A stretch of DNA of 64,000 nt from Myxococcus xanthus (GTDB lineage Bacteria > Myxococcota > Myxococcia > Myxococcales > Myxococcaceae), in contig NZ_CP017174.1 of the NCBI RefSeq assembly GCF_006402735.1, positions 1 to 64,000 of the forward strand. Direction: 5' to 3'. A program made the translations under genes and the position numbers. A model generated the notes under the pieces. It saw only the letters and a program-made list of their open reading frames with translations, was not told the DNA's origin and ran no database searches. Below, in pieces: positions 37,748 to 45,776 of this stretch. The number at the start of each line of letters is the position of its first letter. Positions within the stretch are counted from its first letter, which is position 1.

Positions 37748-38167
37748 ATGAAGTGTCGAGCCCTGTTGCTGGTGTTGGTGATGCTCCCCGGTTGTGCTCT
37801 CTTCCAGCGGCCCTTTCGCCCGGAGCATGCCTCCAAGGAGGAGGCGGCGAAGCTGCCTTACCCCTTGTGGCTCCCATCGGAAGGCCGTGTGCGGGTGCCG
37901 GCGAACCTGGCCGCTGCCATCGAACTCGCGATGGACGACATGCTTCCTCGGGATGTGAAGCCGCCTCGGGACGCCACGCCGGATGACGTGTGCCTCCATC
38001 GTCGCGACTCCTACGATGTCGAGGCGGCTCCACTGAGCGATGAAGTCGTGCTCGTCAGATTCCTGGTGAAGGAAGGCGCATGTCGCAGCGAAGGAGCCAC
38101 CGCGACCGAGGCAGCCACCTACGCCATCGACATACGGGGCTGGCGCATTCTCGCCGTCCAGCGATAG
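37748..38167 (+). CDS. small lipoprotein of unknown function
   Basis: 139 residues. The lipobox LPGC lies near residue 16 (MKCRALLLVLVMLPGCALF). The rest is soluble, with a short conserved-looking core (VPANLAAAIELAMDDMLPRD) and two Cys (DDVCLHRRD, GACRSEG). AGGAG lies six bases before the ATG. It starts nine bases after the broken JAMM-like gene and was probably its partner, perhaps an immunity or accessory protein; that is inference. Its stop lies 10 bases from the convergent gene. Confidence 0.72.
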   Translation: MKCRALLLVLVMLPGCALFQRPFRPEHASKEEAAKLPYPLWLPSEGRVRVPANLAAAIELAMDDMLPRDVKPPRDATPDDVCLHRRDSYDVEAAPLSDEVVLVRFLVKEGACRSEGATATEAATYAIDIRGWRILAVQR

Positions 38168-38177
38168 CCGCCTGCCC

Positions 38178-38906
38178 TCAACCCGCGAGCGGCAGGCCGT
38201 CCGTCTTCCCCGTCAAATCCTTCGCGGTGGCCCACCCGAGCAGCCCCGTGGAGGACTTCACCAGGTAGAGGTAGCCCTCACCCTTGCGGTCCGAGGGCGC
38301 GGCGGCGAGGACCTGAATCTTCGAGCCCTGGGCCAACGTCGCGACGGCGCTCTTGTCCGTGCGGCTGCGCGCCAGCGGGAACGACTGCTTCACCGTGGCC
38401 TCGACGCCAACGGCGTACAGGTCCTGCGGCACCTCGGACACCTTGCCCGTCTTCGCATCCACGACGTACTTGTCGCGCCGGTTCCAGAAGCCCTGCCATG
38501 AGTCGGACAGGATGATGCCGTTGCCCTTGGCCTCGGTGAGCGCGGGCACGGTGCCCAGCAGCTTCAGCGCCTTGCCGTCGAAGCCGTAGATGTACGAGCG
38601 CTGGTCGTAGTCCGTCTGCCCGGTGCGCACCACGAGCTCCTTGCGCTTGTCCCGGCTGTCCAGGTCCACGATGAACACGCCCTCGGGTTCATTGTCATCA
38701 CCGGGGCCCCGGACGGTGGCGCTGCCCGCCTTGAGGATGAACTCGTTCTTCGGTTCGTCGAACTGGATGGACACGGCTTCCGGCGTGCCATCACCGTTCA
38801 AATCCACCGAGGCGGACTTCACAGGGGCCGTGTCATCCGCGATGGCCAGCGGCGCCGTCAGCAGGGAGCACGTCATCACCGCCAGCACGGACGCGTTCGT
38901 CTTCAT
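38178..38906 (-). CDS. secreted SH3/FG-GAP-like protein
   Basis: 242 residues with signal peptide (MKTNASVLAVMTCSLLTAPLAIA). Residues about 30-140 contain an FG-GAP/VCBS-like calcium-binding strand (VDLNGDGTPEAVSIQF) and DLDSRDKRKELVVRTGQTD, which has the D-x-D-x-R/x pattern of such loops. The C-terminal 60 residues resemble a bacterial SH3 module (SKIQVLAAAPSDRKGEGYLY, TGLLGWATAKDL). Such proteins usually bind peptidoglycan or proteins outside the cytoplasm. The start ATG at 38906 has GAGGA upstream. No enzyme motif is visible. Confidence 0.72.
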   Translation of the reverse strand: MKTNASVLAVMTCSLLTAPLAIADDTAPVKSASVDLNGDGTPEAVSIQFDEPKNEFILKAGSATVRGPGDDNEPEGVFIVDLDSRDKRKELVVRTGQTDYDQRSYIYGFDGKALKLLGTVPALTEAKGNGIILSDSWQGFWNRRDKYVVDAKTGKVSEVPQDLYAVGVEATVKQSFPLARSRTDKSAVATLAQGSKIQVLAAAPSDRKGEGYLYLVKSSTGLLGWATAKDLTGKTDGLPLAG

Positions 38907-39015
38907 CGAAGTCCTCGGTGTCACACGGCGCCGTGGAAGCACGGCTCGGATTATCGCGCCCGCATCGTAGCCACACCGGTGTGCGAGGCGGCTGGGATTC
39001 ACCGCGTCGCCGCGC

Positions 39016-39510
39016 TCAACCCTGCCGTCCGAAGCGCCCCCGGAAGTGTGTATCCAGATAGGCCTCCGCATGCTCGTAGGTGGCCAGGTCCGTCGCGGAC
39101 AGCGGGCCGCCGTGCTCGAGCAGGTTCGCGCGCCGGGCGCGTTGCAGCACCGAGCGCGGCGCCTCTTCCGAAGCAGGCGCCAGCGTGCGCGCCACGGCGG
39201 CCACTCGCGCATGGGCCTCGTCCACCACCGCGAGCGCTTCGTCCAGCGAGACTTCCTTCTCAACCAGCGCGGAGAACAGCTGACAGTGATAACGCCTGCA
39301 GCTCGCCGGGCGGTCCGCGTAGACGGTGCACGTGCGCCCATCCAGGGCCGAGCAGTGTTGCATCAAGGCGGGACTTCCATCCGTGCGTGAGCCCACGGGC
39401 AGTCTCCGCCGCTGGAGCGCCAGGGCTTCCTCCGGCTGGAGCGACACGTGCGTGAAAAGCGTTCCGTCACAGCACATGCCGCAACGAAGGCAGAGGGTGT
39501 TGAGCGGCAT
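39016..39510 (-). CDS. YkgJ-type cysteine-cluster protein
   Basis: 164 residues. The N-terminus MPLNTLCLRCGMCCDGTLF has the C-x2-C-G-x-C-C pattern of the YkgJ/UPF0153 family, and further cysteines lie at HCSALDGRTCTVY and CRRYHC, in agreement with an iron-sulfur or zinc cluster. The C-terminal part is helical. The ATG at 39510 has GGAGG five bases upstream; the longer frame to 39651 lacks one. The function of the family is not known, though some members are linked to oxidative or metal stress. It is divergent from the PilZ gene across a 316-base gap. Confidence 0.87.
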   Translation of the reverse strand: MPLNTLCLRCGMCCDGTLFTHVSLQPEEALALQRRRLPVGSRTDGSPALMQHCSALDGRTCTVYADRPASCRRYHCQLFSALVEKEVSLDEALAVVDEAHARVAAVARTLAPASEEAPRSVLQRARRANLLEHGGPLSATDLATYEHAEAYLDTHFRGRFGRQG

Positions 39511-39826
39511 GGTCCTCCCCCTAACCCGCTGACGGAGCCGGTTCCATCTCAGCGAGCAGGCATGCGAGCGCTCATCCCCCCGGTGGCCATGCCACACCAC
39601 CTCACCCCCAAAAGCCTGGGTGCGCACGGACCCGATGGGATGCGGGCGCACATACCGTCTGAGAGGGAAATGACCATCCGTGTGACACTTGAAAAATCAG
39701 ACATCCAGACCTGTCCTGGAGAGCAGGTTACGCGCGGCTCGTTCGTGCTCACGCTTCCAGTGAGAATTCTCAAGTCTCGCACCTGTGAAGCCGTACAATC
39801 GGCGTCCTTCAGACAACGGAGCTGTC
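39511..39826. promoter_or_regulatory. 316-base intergenic region with a 12-bp perfect palindrome
   Basis: TGAGAATTCTCA at 39761-39772 is a perfect 12-bp palindrome, 55 bases upstream of the PilZ gene start, and may be an operator. The stretch 39680-39700 (TTGAAAAATCAG) is AT-richer and may hold a -35/-10 pair. A short frame beginning at 39670 with a fair ribosome site runs into the PilZ gene in another frame and is not convincing. Confidence 0.4.
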
Positions 39827-41866
39827 ATGCAGGCGGACACGCTGGAAGGGTTGAGCGGCCGGGCGTCGATGCTCGGTTACCGGATGGGGACGGAACTGAC
39901 GGCGGTGGCGTCGTTCGGAAACCTCCAGGCGCCGTGTCGGCTGGTGCAGCTGTCGTTGGAGCACCTGACGCTGAACCTGGGCACGCAGGCGGCGCCGAAG
40001 CCGGGCGACACGGCCTCCGTGGTGCTGGGCCATGGAGAGCGCTGGGCCACCGCGCTGGACGTGGAGGTCATGGACGTGCGCGGCGCGCCGGAGGTGAGCA
40101 TGCGCTTCCTGGCGCCGCCCCTGGACGCGGGCCGCCGCATCGTCTCCGTGCTGGAGGCGCTGCGTGACAACGGCCTGCTGCTCCCGCCGGAGACGCGGCC
40201 GGTGTGGAAGGAGCGCATCGAGCACCCCGACCGCGTGCGGCGCATCTGCGACGCGCTGGTGGGCAGGCAGGCGCGCGGCATGGCGCGGACCGCGGACGGA
40301 CGCAAGGTGCCGGTGACGGCCGCGTACTTCGACCCGCACGAAGGCCTCATGGGCTGGCGCTTCGAGGGTGGACTGCCCGCGCAGCCCTTCACCCTGGAGG
40401 CCTTCGGCTACAGCAGCGTGGTGCACCTGGAGGTCAGCGAGGCGCGCGAGGAGTCCGGCCTGGTGCTGATGCCGCTGCCTCGGGAGCTCGTTCGTTACCG
40501 CCACCGCTGGCTGCGGCGCGCGCCGCCGAGCCGTGCCTGCACGCTGTCCTTCGACCATCCGCTGTGGCCGCAGGTGCACGTGCGGCGTCAGGTGTTGGAC
40601 CTGTCCTATGAGGGCCTCGCCTTCCTGACGGAGCCCGGCGAGGACCTGCTGTACCCGGGCCTGCGCCAGCCGGTGCTGGAGGTCGTGACGGAAGGAATGG
40701 CGCCGGTGCGGCTGCGCGCCGAGGTGCGCAACATCTCCAGCACCGCGGCGGGCCGCCGCTGCGGCATGTCCGTGCGTCCCCTGGACGCGGCGGGCGCGCA
40801 GGCCTGGCGCGCGCTGGTGGAGGCACAGATGCACCCGGCCACCCAGGTGGAGGGTGACTGGGGTGATGCCACCTGGAAGCTCTTCGACGGTTCGGGCTAC
40901 TTCCGGCTGCCGGGCAAGTCGCCGGAGGACTTCGAGGACGCGCACCCCAGCTTCGACGCCACGCTGGCGCGGCTGGAGGGCCGGACGCGGCTGGGCTACC
41001 GGGTGGTGCACCCAGAGGGGCAGTCCGTGGGCGCCACGCTGTCGGTGGTGAAGCCGTACGAAGGCAGCTGGATGGCGCACCAACTGGCGCGTCAGCCGGT
41101 GAAGGGCAGCCGCACGTCGGCGCGCGAGGCGCTGCGTGACATCTACCTGCGGGGCTACGAGCCCACGCAGGTGGACCCGGAGGTGAAGTGGTTCTTCGCC
41201 TTCTGCGAGGCGCGCGTGCGCTGGGTGCGCTTCACCAAGTTCGACTTCGCCACCTGGTACGAGCACACGGGCCAGACGTGCCTGGTGCCCTTCCAGCTGA
41301 TGGAGGCGGAGGTGGACGGGGCCTGGGAAATCCCCGCGGGCATCGAGGTGGGCACGCCCACCGAGGCCGAGCGCGCGGCCTTCTTCGAGCAGGTGGAGCG
41401 CACGCGCCCGCTGGCCTACCGCGAGGCGCTGGACCTGGTGCCGGAGCGCTTCGACCTCAAGCGCGCCAAGGAGCGCTGGGGCGAGGCGGGGATGGGGCGC
41501 GAGCGCGAGCTGGTGGTCGCGCGGCACGAGGGCCGCCCCGTCGTCCTGGCGGTGCTGGAGACGGCGCAGCCGGGCCTCAACCTCTTCAACGTGCTGGACG
41601 GCGTGCGGCTGGTGCCGCTGGTGGACGACGCGACGAAGGAGGCCCAGGACGCCATGGTGGCGCTGCTGGCCCACGCGGCGGACTGGTACCGCGCGCGCGA
41701 GCGCAAGGTGTTCATCCACTACGTGGAAGCGGCCTGCGTGGAGTACGTGGAGCGCGCGTCGCTCGCGGACCTGGGCGAAGGCAAGCTGTGGGTCATCTCC
41801 GCCAGCCTGCTGCCCGAGTTCCTCGAGCACCTCTTCGAGGCCACCACGCCCCCGGCGGGGGCGTAG
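39827..41866 (+). CDS. PilZ-domain protein with an uncharacterised C-terminal region
   Basis: 679 residues from ATG 39827 (GGAG seven bases upstream); no signal peptide. Residues about 20-115 are a degenerate PilZ-like beta domain. Residues about 215-345 are a clear PilZ domain with R-x3-R (RHRWLRR, near 225) and D-x-S-x-x-G (DLSYEG, near 258), so c-di-GMP binding is likely. The C-terminal 320 residues are of mixed helix and strand (ATLSVVKPYEGSWMAHQLAR, DFATWYEHTGQTCLVPFQLM), perhaps an acyltransferase-type fold, which I cannot confirm. It is probably a c-di-GMP effector in motility or exopolysaccharide control, inferred from the family. Confidence 0.82.
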   Translation: MQADTLEGLSGRASMLGYRMGTELTAVASFGNLQAPCRLVQLSLEHLTLNLGTQAAPKPGDTASVVLGHGERWATALDVEVMDVRGAPEVSMRFLAPPLDAGRRIVSVLEALRDNGLLLPPETRPVWKERIEHPDRVRRICDALVGRQARGMARTADGRKVPVTAAYFDPHEGLMGWRFEGGLPAQPFTLEAFGYSSVVHLEVSEAREESGLVLMPLPRELVRYRHRWLRRAPPSRACTLSFDHPLWPQVHVRRQVLDLSYEGLAFLTEPGEDLLYPGLRQPVLEVVTEGMAPVRLRAEVRNISSTAAGRRCGMSVRPLDAAGAQAWRALVEAQMHPATQVEGDWGDATWKLFDGSGYFRLPGKSPEDFEDAHPSFDATLARLEGRTRLGYRVVHPEGQSVGATLSVVKPYEGSWMAHQLARQPVKGSRTSAREALRDIYLRGYEPTQVDPEVKWFFAFCEARVRWVRFTKFDFATWYEHTGQTCLVPFQLMEAEVDGAWEIPAGIEVGTPTEAERAAFFEQVERTRPLAYREALDLVPERFDLKRAKERWGEAGMGRERELVVARHEGRPVVLAVLETAQPGLNLFNVLDGVRLVPLVDDATKEAQDAMVALLAHAADWYRARERKVFIHYVEAACVEYVERASLADLGEGKLWVISASLLPEFLEHLFEATTPPAGA

Positions 41867-41882
41867 TCGCGGGGACGGGGGC

Positions 41883-42845
41883 TCAGCCCTCGTCTTCGTC
41901 CGGGTCCGGGTAGGACTCCAGCTCGTCGTCTTCCTCGGCGGTGTGCGCGGGGCCGCGCTTCTTGCCCTTGCTGTCGCCACTGCCGACGTCGAAGTCCGCC
42001 GCCACCACGTACCACTGGCGGCCCTGCTGGATGCGGCGCAGCAGGCCTTGCTGCTCCAGCGCGGCCAGCAGCCGGGCGAAGGTGGAGAAGCCGTGCTCGC
42101 GCTCGTCGAAGTCGGGCTCCTTGCGGACGATGGCTTCCTTGATGAGGGACGGATTCACCGGCCCGGTGGCGCGCGCCAGCATGCTCTGCACCACCTCGCG
42201 GGCGATGTCCGGCATCTCCGTCTTCGACTGGGACTTGCCGCCACCCTGCGGCGTCTTCTCCTTGTCGCCCCGGCCCTTCTCGTCGCGCCCCTGGCGGCCG
42301 CCGCGCTTGCCGTGGCCCGCCTCCTCGGCGGACACGCTCTGCCGGCCCTTCTCCTTGTCGCCCTTGTCGGAGCGTGACTGGCGCGGGCGCAGGTAGATGA
42401 ATTCGTCGCAGGCCTTCACGAAGAGCGGCGACGTGGACTCCTTCACCGCGAGCCCGATGACGGTGCGCCCGTTCTCACGCAGCTTGTAGGCCAGCGGGCA
42501 GAAGTCGCTGTCCCCGGAGCCGATGACGAAGGTGTCGATGCTCTCGCGCGCGTAGCACAGCTCCAGCGCGTCGATGACCAAGCGCATGTCCGCGCCATTC
42601 TTGCCGGCGCGCGTGGAGGGCGGCACGTCGATGAGCTCCACGCCGAACTCGTGCAGCCGGATTTTGGCCTCGGCGAAGCGGGACCAGTCGCAGTAGGCGC
42701 GGCGGAAGACGACCTTGCCCTTCTCCAGCAGCCGGTCGAGCGAGGGCTGCAAGTCGAAGCTCGCGGAGCTGATGCCCGTGTTGGTGACGAGGTTCTCGAA
42801 ATCGATGAAGAGGGCGATGCGGTGCTCTTCGTTGCGACCGTTCAC
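41883..42845 (-). CDS. NYN-domain ribonuclease-like protein with OST-HTH/LOTUS domain
   Basis: 320 residues, GTG start at 42845. Residues about 8-155 are an NYN (PIN-like) nuclease domain: IALFIDFENLV, KNGADMRLVIDALELCYA, TFVIGSGDSDFCPLA and VIGLAVKESTS, with the acidic residues expected for metal-dependent RNA cleavage. A basic Lys/Arg/Gly linker (about 160-210) follows. Residues about 215-285 fit an OST-HTH (LOTUS) fold (VVQSMLARATGPVNPSLIKE, FSTFARLLAALEQQGLL), known to bind RNA. The C-terminus is acidic. It probably acts on RNA in the cytoplasm; the target is unknown. It is divergent from a lipoprotein/TPR operon. Confidence 0.9.
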   Translation of the reverse strand: MNGRNEEHRIALFIDFENLVTNTGISSASFDLQPSLDRLLEKGKVVFRRAYCDWSRFAEAKIRLHEFGVELIDVPPSTRAGKNGADMRLVIDALELCYARESIDTFVIGSGDSDFCPLAYKLRENGRTVIGLAVKESTSPLFVKACDEFIYLRPRQSRSDKGDKEKGRQSVSAEEAGHGKRGGRQGRDEKGRGDKEKTPQGGGKSQSKTEMPDIAREVVQSMLARATGPVNPSLIKEAIVRKEPDFDEREHGFSTFARLLAALEQQGLLRRIQQGRQWYVVAADFDVGSGDSKGKKRGPAHTAEEDDELESYPDPDEDEG

Positions 42846-42949
42846 GTGCGGCCTCTGCGTGTTGCCGCCACGAGGGCGGCGGGAAAAAGGATCCGGGCAG
42901 GATGGCGCACCCTAGCCTGAATCGCTCAAGGGGAGAGGATGCACCCGGT

Positions 42950-43003
42950 GAGGACCGGCTGAATATTGGACGGTCCTCCCTGGAGGACCGGGCCTCAGCC
43001 CGG
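42950..43003 (+). promoter_or_regulatory. overlapping, mutually exclusive hairpins in the gap before the lipoprotein operon
   Basis: In the 318-base gap 42846-43163, GAGGACCG at 42950-42957 can pair with CGGTCCTC at 42971-42978. The latter can instead pair with GAGGACCG at 42983-42990 (nine-base stem with a two-base centre). CCGGGC/GCCCGG at 42988-42993 and 42998-43003 add a third, overlapping hairpin. This is attenuator-like. An AT-rich stretch at about 43035-43080 may be the promoter. Either flanking gene could be regulated. Nothing else is seen in the gap. Confidence 0.5.
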
Positions 43004-43163
43004 ACAACGACGGCACAAGGGATGCCGATGTGTCATTGAATGTTACTCGGGGATAAAGCTTGACGCAATGATAGTGAATTGGGCAGGGTTGAAACCAGGC
43101 GCTTGTATGGGCCAAGGGGGGAAGCCGCGTCGTCAACGCCACTTCGGGCTTCAAAGACACTCC

Positions 43164-43733
43164 ATGCTCGATACGAAAAACGTGATGCGCATCATCTGTC
43201 TGGTGTTGCTGGGTGTACTGGGGGGTTGCACGCAAGCCTCCTCTGGGGACGCGACGTCCACGGTCCGTTGGGGGAATGGAGGCAGGTGGACGGCGGGCGC
43301 CATCACGGACGCCATTGTCGGGGCCCCCGTCGGCGCCACGGTCAGCGCGGTGGTGGGGGTGACGACCCTGACTGCCGGCGCCTACTGCGAGACGTCTCCT
43401 GGCGCCTGCTCCGAAGTCCCGCGGTCAGTCTTGTCCCTGAGCCCCACAGTGCTGCCGGAGGCCCGTTGGATGCTGGCCGCGGAGCACACGAAGGGGAAGC
43501 GGTCGTCCACCTGGGACAAGCACACGAAGACGCGCTCGGGCGGCAAGGAGAAGAAGGACGAGCGCATGCGCTTCAGCCACGGCGCGGACGACAGCGGCAA
43601 GGAGAAGAAGGAAGAAGCGAAGCGGAAGAAGGAGGAAGAGAAGCGGCAGAAAGAAGAAGCGCGGCTGAAGAAGGAGGAGGAGCGGATCAAGAGGGAAGAG
43701 GACCGGCGGAAGAAAGAGTCCGCGAAGAAATGA
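43164..43733 (+). CDS. lipoprotein with Lys/Glu-rich helical tail
   Basis: 189 residues. The N-terminus (VMRIICLVLLGVLGGCTQAS) has a lipobox LGGC. A middle region (AGAITDAIVGAPVGATVSAV) is Gly/Ala-rich. The last 60 residues are almost only Lys, Glu and Arg (KEKKEEAKRKKEEEKRQKEE), a single-helix or coiled-coil stretch. ATG at 43164 is used; ATG 43185 is in frame and may be the true start. The stop overlaps the ATG of the TPR gene by four bases (ATGA), so they are co-translated. The function is unknown, perhaps an envelope scaffold. Confidence 0.7.
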   Translation: MLDTKNVMRIICLVLLGVLGGCTQASSGDATSTVRWGNGGRWTAGAITDAIVGAPVGATVSAVVGVTTLTAGAYCETSPGACSEVPRSVLSLSPTVLPEARWMLAAEHTKGKRSSTWDKHTKTRSGGKEKKDERMRFSHGADDSGKEKKEEAKRKKEEEKRQKEEARLKKEEERIKREEDRRKKESAKK

Positions 43734-44320
43734 GTCAGGGGGTCCTCGTGAAGAAAAGACCAGACACGCTCAGCGACGCTGAAAAACGTCGTATCAGCAA
43801 GCGAATCGACGCGCTCTTCTCCGCGCAGCAGTGGAGTGAGTTGGATCAACTCATCTCCGAGTCCCTGCGAGGGACTCCCGAGGACCACTGGCTGCACGTC
43901 CGCCAGGCGGATGCCTGGTACGAGCAGAGGAAGTACTCCAAGGCGTCACGCCTCTATCTGAAAGTGCTCGAAAGCGTGCCGCGTTGTCCGCTGGGGCGGT
44001 GGGGGCTGGCGAACGCGCTCATGGCGCGCGGGAACGCGGACGACGCCCGGAAGCTCTTCCTGTCCCTGGCCCGGCAGAAGCCGGAGGTGATGGGCACTCG
44101 CGAGTGTGGCGAAGGCGTCCGGTGGGCACGGGGCCTCGTCGCGGATGCGAACTTCCGGTTGGGCCAGTTGGAGGAACGGGCGGGCGCGAGGGCCGCGGCC
44201 CGGCGCCGCTACCAGGCCTACCTGCGAATCCTGCAGCGCCCGGCGATCTCCCTCGAGAGCCGGCGGGAGGCGAACACCCGCCTTCGCGCCTTGAGTCTCA
44301 AGGGGCAGGCCCGCGGTTGA
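43730..44320 (+). CDS. TPR-like protein, coupled to the lipoprotein
   Basis: 196 residues, no signal peptide, cytoplasmic. It begins at the ATGA overlap with the lipoprotein gene. Helix pairs of TPR type are visible (LRGTPEDHWLHVRQADAWYE, KYSKASRLYLKVLESVPRCP, WGLANALMARGNADDARKLF, ERAGARAAARRRYQAYLRIL). The final 20 residues are basic. TPR proteins mediate assembly of complexes, and the partner is likely the lipoprotein, which is inference. The start ATG lies within the end of the preceding gene, whose purine-rich codons may serve as the ribosome site. Confidence 0.75.
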   Translation: MSQGVLVKKRPDTLSDAEKRRISKRIDALFSAQQWSELDQLISESLRGTPEDHWLHVRQADAWYEQRKYSKASRLYLKVLESVPRCPLGRWGLANALMARGNADDARKLFLSLARQKPEVMGTRECGEGVRWARGLVADANFRLGQLEERAGARAAARRRYQAYLRILQRPAISLESRREANTRLRALSLKGQARG

Positions 44321-44357
44321 GGGCCCGGCGTGCCGCATGGCGCACGGCCCTTGGTGC

Positions 44358-44373
44358 GACGGAACGTTCCGTC
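44358..44373. promoter_or_regulatory. 16-bp perfect palindrome
   Basis: GACGGAACGTTCCGTC is a perfect palindrome in the 129-base gap between the TPR gene and the next secreted protein gene. It lies 76 bases before the ATG of that gene, a sensible position for a repressor or activator site. I do not recognise the cognate regulator. Confidence 0.6.
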
Positions 44374-44449
44374 CACAGGGCTGGGACCTCGGGCCAGGGC
44401 CTAGCTTGTCGGCAACGGGGGGCTCACGGCCCCTCCAGGAGGAGGACCC

Positions 44450-44941
44450 ATGAAACGAATGCACGCTGGGAACTGGCGGGCCGCCGCCGTGGCGGCGCTG
44501 ATGGTACCGGTGGCTGTCCTGGCCCGTGAACCCGTCAGCTCCCCGGATGACGGCTCCGGCGCTGGCAATGTGCCTAGGCAGGAGGGTCTCGACCGGAACT
44601 TCAACAACTTCGGCGTGACGATGTCCATCGACCGCTCCAACAGCGGCAGCCAGCGCCTCCTGGAAGTGGGCCCCCAGGCCAACGGCGTGGGCATGCCCAT
44701 CCGCGAGGTGACGCCCGACCAGGACGAGGTGAAGCGCCTGTCCGGCAAGGTGCTGAAGCTCAACGGGCAGATGCTGTACCTGGAGACGGAGCCCGGCGCC
44801 GTGGTGCCCCTGGACCTGAGCGCGCTGCGCATCCGCAAGCAGCCGGAGAAGGGCCAGCACGTGGTGGCCGTCTACCAAGTGGAGAACACCACGGAGAACG
44901 TGGCGCTGGCGCTCGCCGGTGAGGTGCAGCCGAAGGACTGA
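44450..44941 (+). CDS. secreted protein of unknown function
   Basis: 163 residues. The N-terminus (MKRMHAGNWRAAAVAALMVP) is a signal peptide with probable cleavage after VLA. The mature part begins with Asp/Ser/Gly-rich sequence and ends in a small beta domain (GKVLKLNGQMLYLETEPGAV, QHVVAVYQVENTTENVALAL) of the type seen in small envelope proteins of this group. GGAGGAGG lies just before the ATG. A perfect palindrome stands upstream. The stop is 6 bases from the convergent HAD gene. No enzyme motif is seen. Confidence 0.7.
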   Translation: MKRMHAGNWRAAAVAALMVPVAVLAREPVSSPDDGSGAGNVPRQEGLDRNFNNFGVTMSIDRSNSGSQRLLEVGPQANGVGMPIREVTPDQDEVKRLSGKVLKLNGQMLYLETEPGAVVPLDLSALRIRKQPEKGQHVVAVYQVENTTENVALALAGEVQPKD

Positions 44942-44947
44942 CGCGCT

Positions 44948-45718
44948 TCAGTCTTCCGGGTGGAGTTGGACGAGCGAGGGCAGTTCCGCTGCCCTCGCCC
45001 GGAGCCGCGGCTTGGGCCGGATGGCTACCGGCACGCGCGAGGCCGCCAGCAACTCCAGGTCGAACACGTTGTCCCCGAAGGCCGCGTAGAGCGGCTGGGA
45101 CGTGCGCGAGCGCAGGCAATGCACCTTCCCGGCCGCGTAGGGAATGGGCTCGATGATGCCGGCCAGCACTGTCCCATCTTCCGTTCGCGGCGTGCAGGCC
45201 AGCACGTTCAAGGGGTCCAGCCCCACTTCATGCACGGCGGCCTCCACGATGGCGAGCGGCGACGCGCTGACCACGTAGCAGGGGATGCCCTGGCCGCGGG
45301 CCCACTCGACGACGCGGCGGCTCTCCGGGTGGATGCGCTGCTTGACCTCGTGGCGGGCCACCACGTCCTTCGCGAAGGCGCGCACCGCGTCCACGCGCCA
45401 ACCGGCGAAGAGCCACGCCACCATCTCGTAGATGTCCTTCTCCGGAATCCGCCCCGCCTCGAAGGCGGCGAAGAGCTGGTGTGCCAGCTCGCGCGCGGGC
45501 AGGCCCTTCTCGAAGCCATGCGCGGCGGCCAGCCGCTCCAGGGCGGCGTGCGCTTCCGGGCGGATGTCGCCGTGCTCCAGCAGGGCCAGGAACAGGTCGT
45601 CTCCGACGTCCCCGCTCCACAGCGTGCCATCGCCGTCGAAGGCCAGCACCCCGCCGGGGGCGCGCTCGGCCTCCAACTGGATGCGCTCCAGCGTCTCCTC
45701 CACACGCTCCATCTTCAT
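44948..45718 (-). CDS. HAD-superfamily phosphatase (SerB-like)
   Basis: 256 residues. The HAD motif I reads LAFDGDGTLWSG near residue 28, so the nucleophile is the first Asp. Motif II is in YVVSASPLAIVEA (near 145), and motifs III-IV lie around AAGKVHCLRS and FGDNVFDLELLA (near 225), all intact. The D-x-D-G-T and S-A-S order resembles phosphoserine-phosphatase-type enzymes. The substrate is not predictable. It is the last gene of a four-gene unit with an ABC importer (58 bases after the binding-protein gene), so it may dephosphorylate a product of the imported compound. GGGAGG precedes the ATG at 45718. Confidence 0.88.
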   Translation of the reverse strand: MKMERVEETLERIQLEAERAPGGVLAFDGDGTLWSGDVGDDLFLALLEHGDIRPEAHAALERLAAAHGFEKGLPARELAHQLFAAFEAGRIPEKDIYEMVAWLFAGWRVDAVRAFAKDVVARHEVKQRIHPESRRVVEWARGQGIPCYVVSASPLAIVEAAVHEVGLDPLNVLACTPRTEDGTVLAGIIEPIPYAAGKVHCLRSRTSQPLYAAFGDNVFDLELLAASRVPVAIRPKPRLRARAAELPSLVQLHPED

Positions 45719-45776
45719 GGGCGCGCATCCTCCCCCGGCCCAGGGCCCGCGTCACCCCAGCTGTGTTCCATCGTCA

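Noticed and set aside
39670..40167. A small plus-strand frame starting MTIRVTLEKS with a fair ribosome site
   Set aside because: After about 50 codons it runs into the PilZ gene in a different frame and becomes Gly/Ala/Arg-rich. The start of the frame is not convincing as a stand-alone protein.
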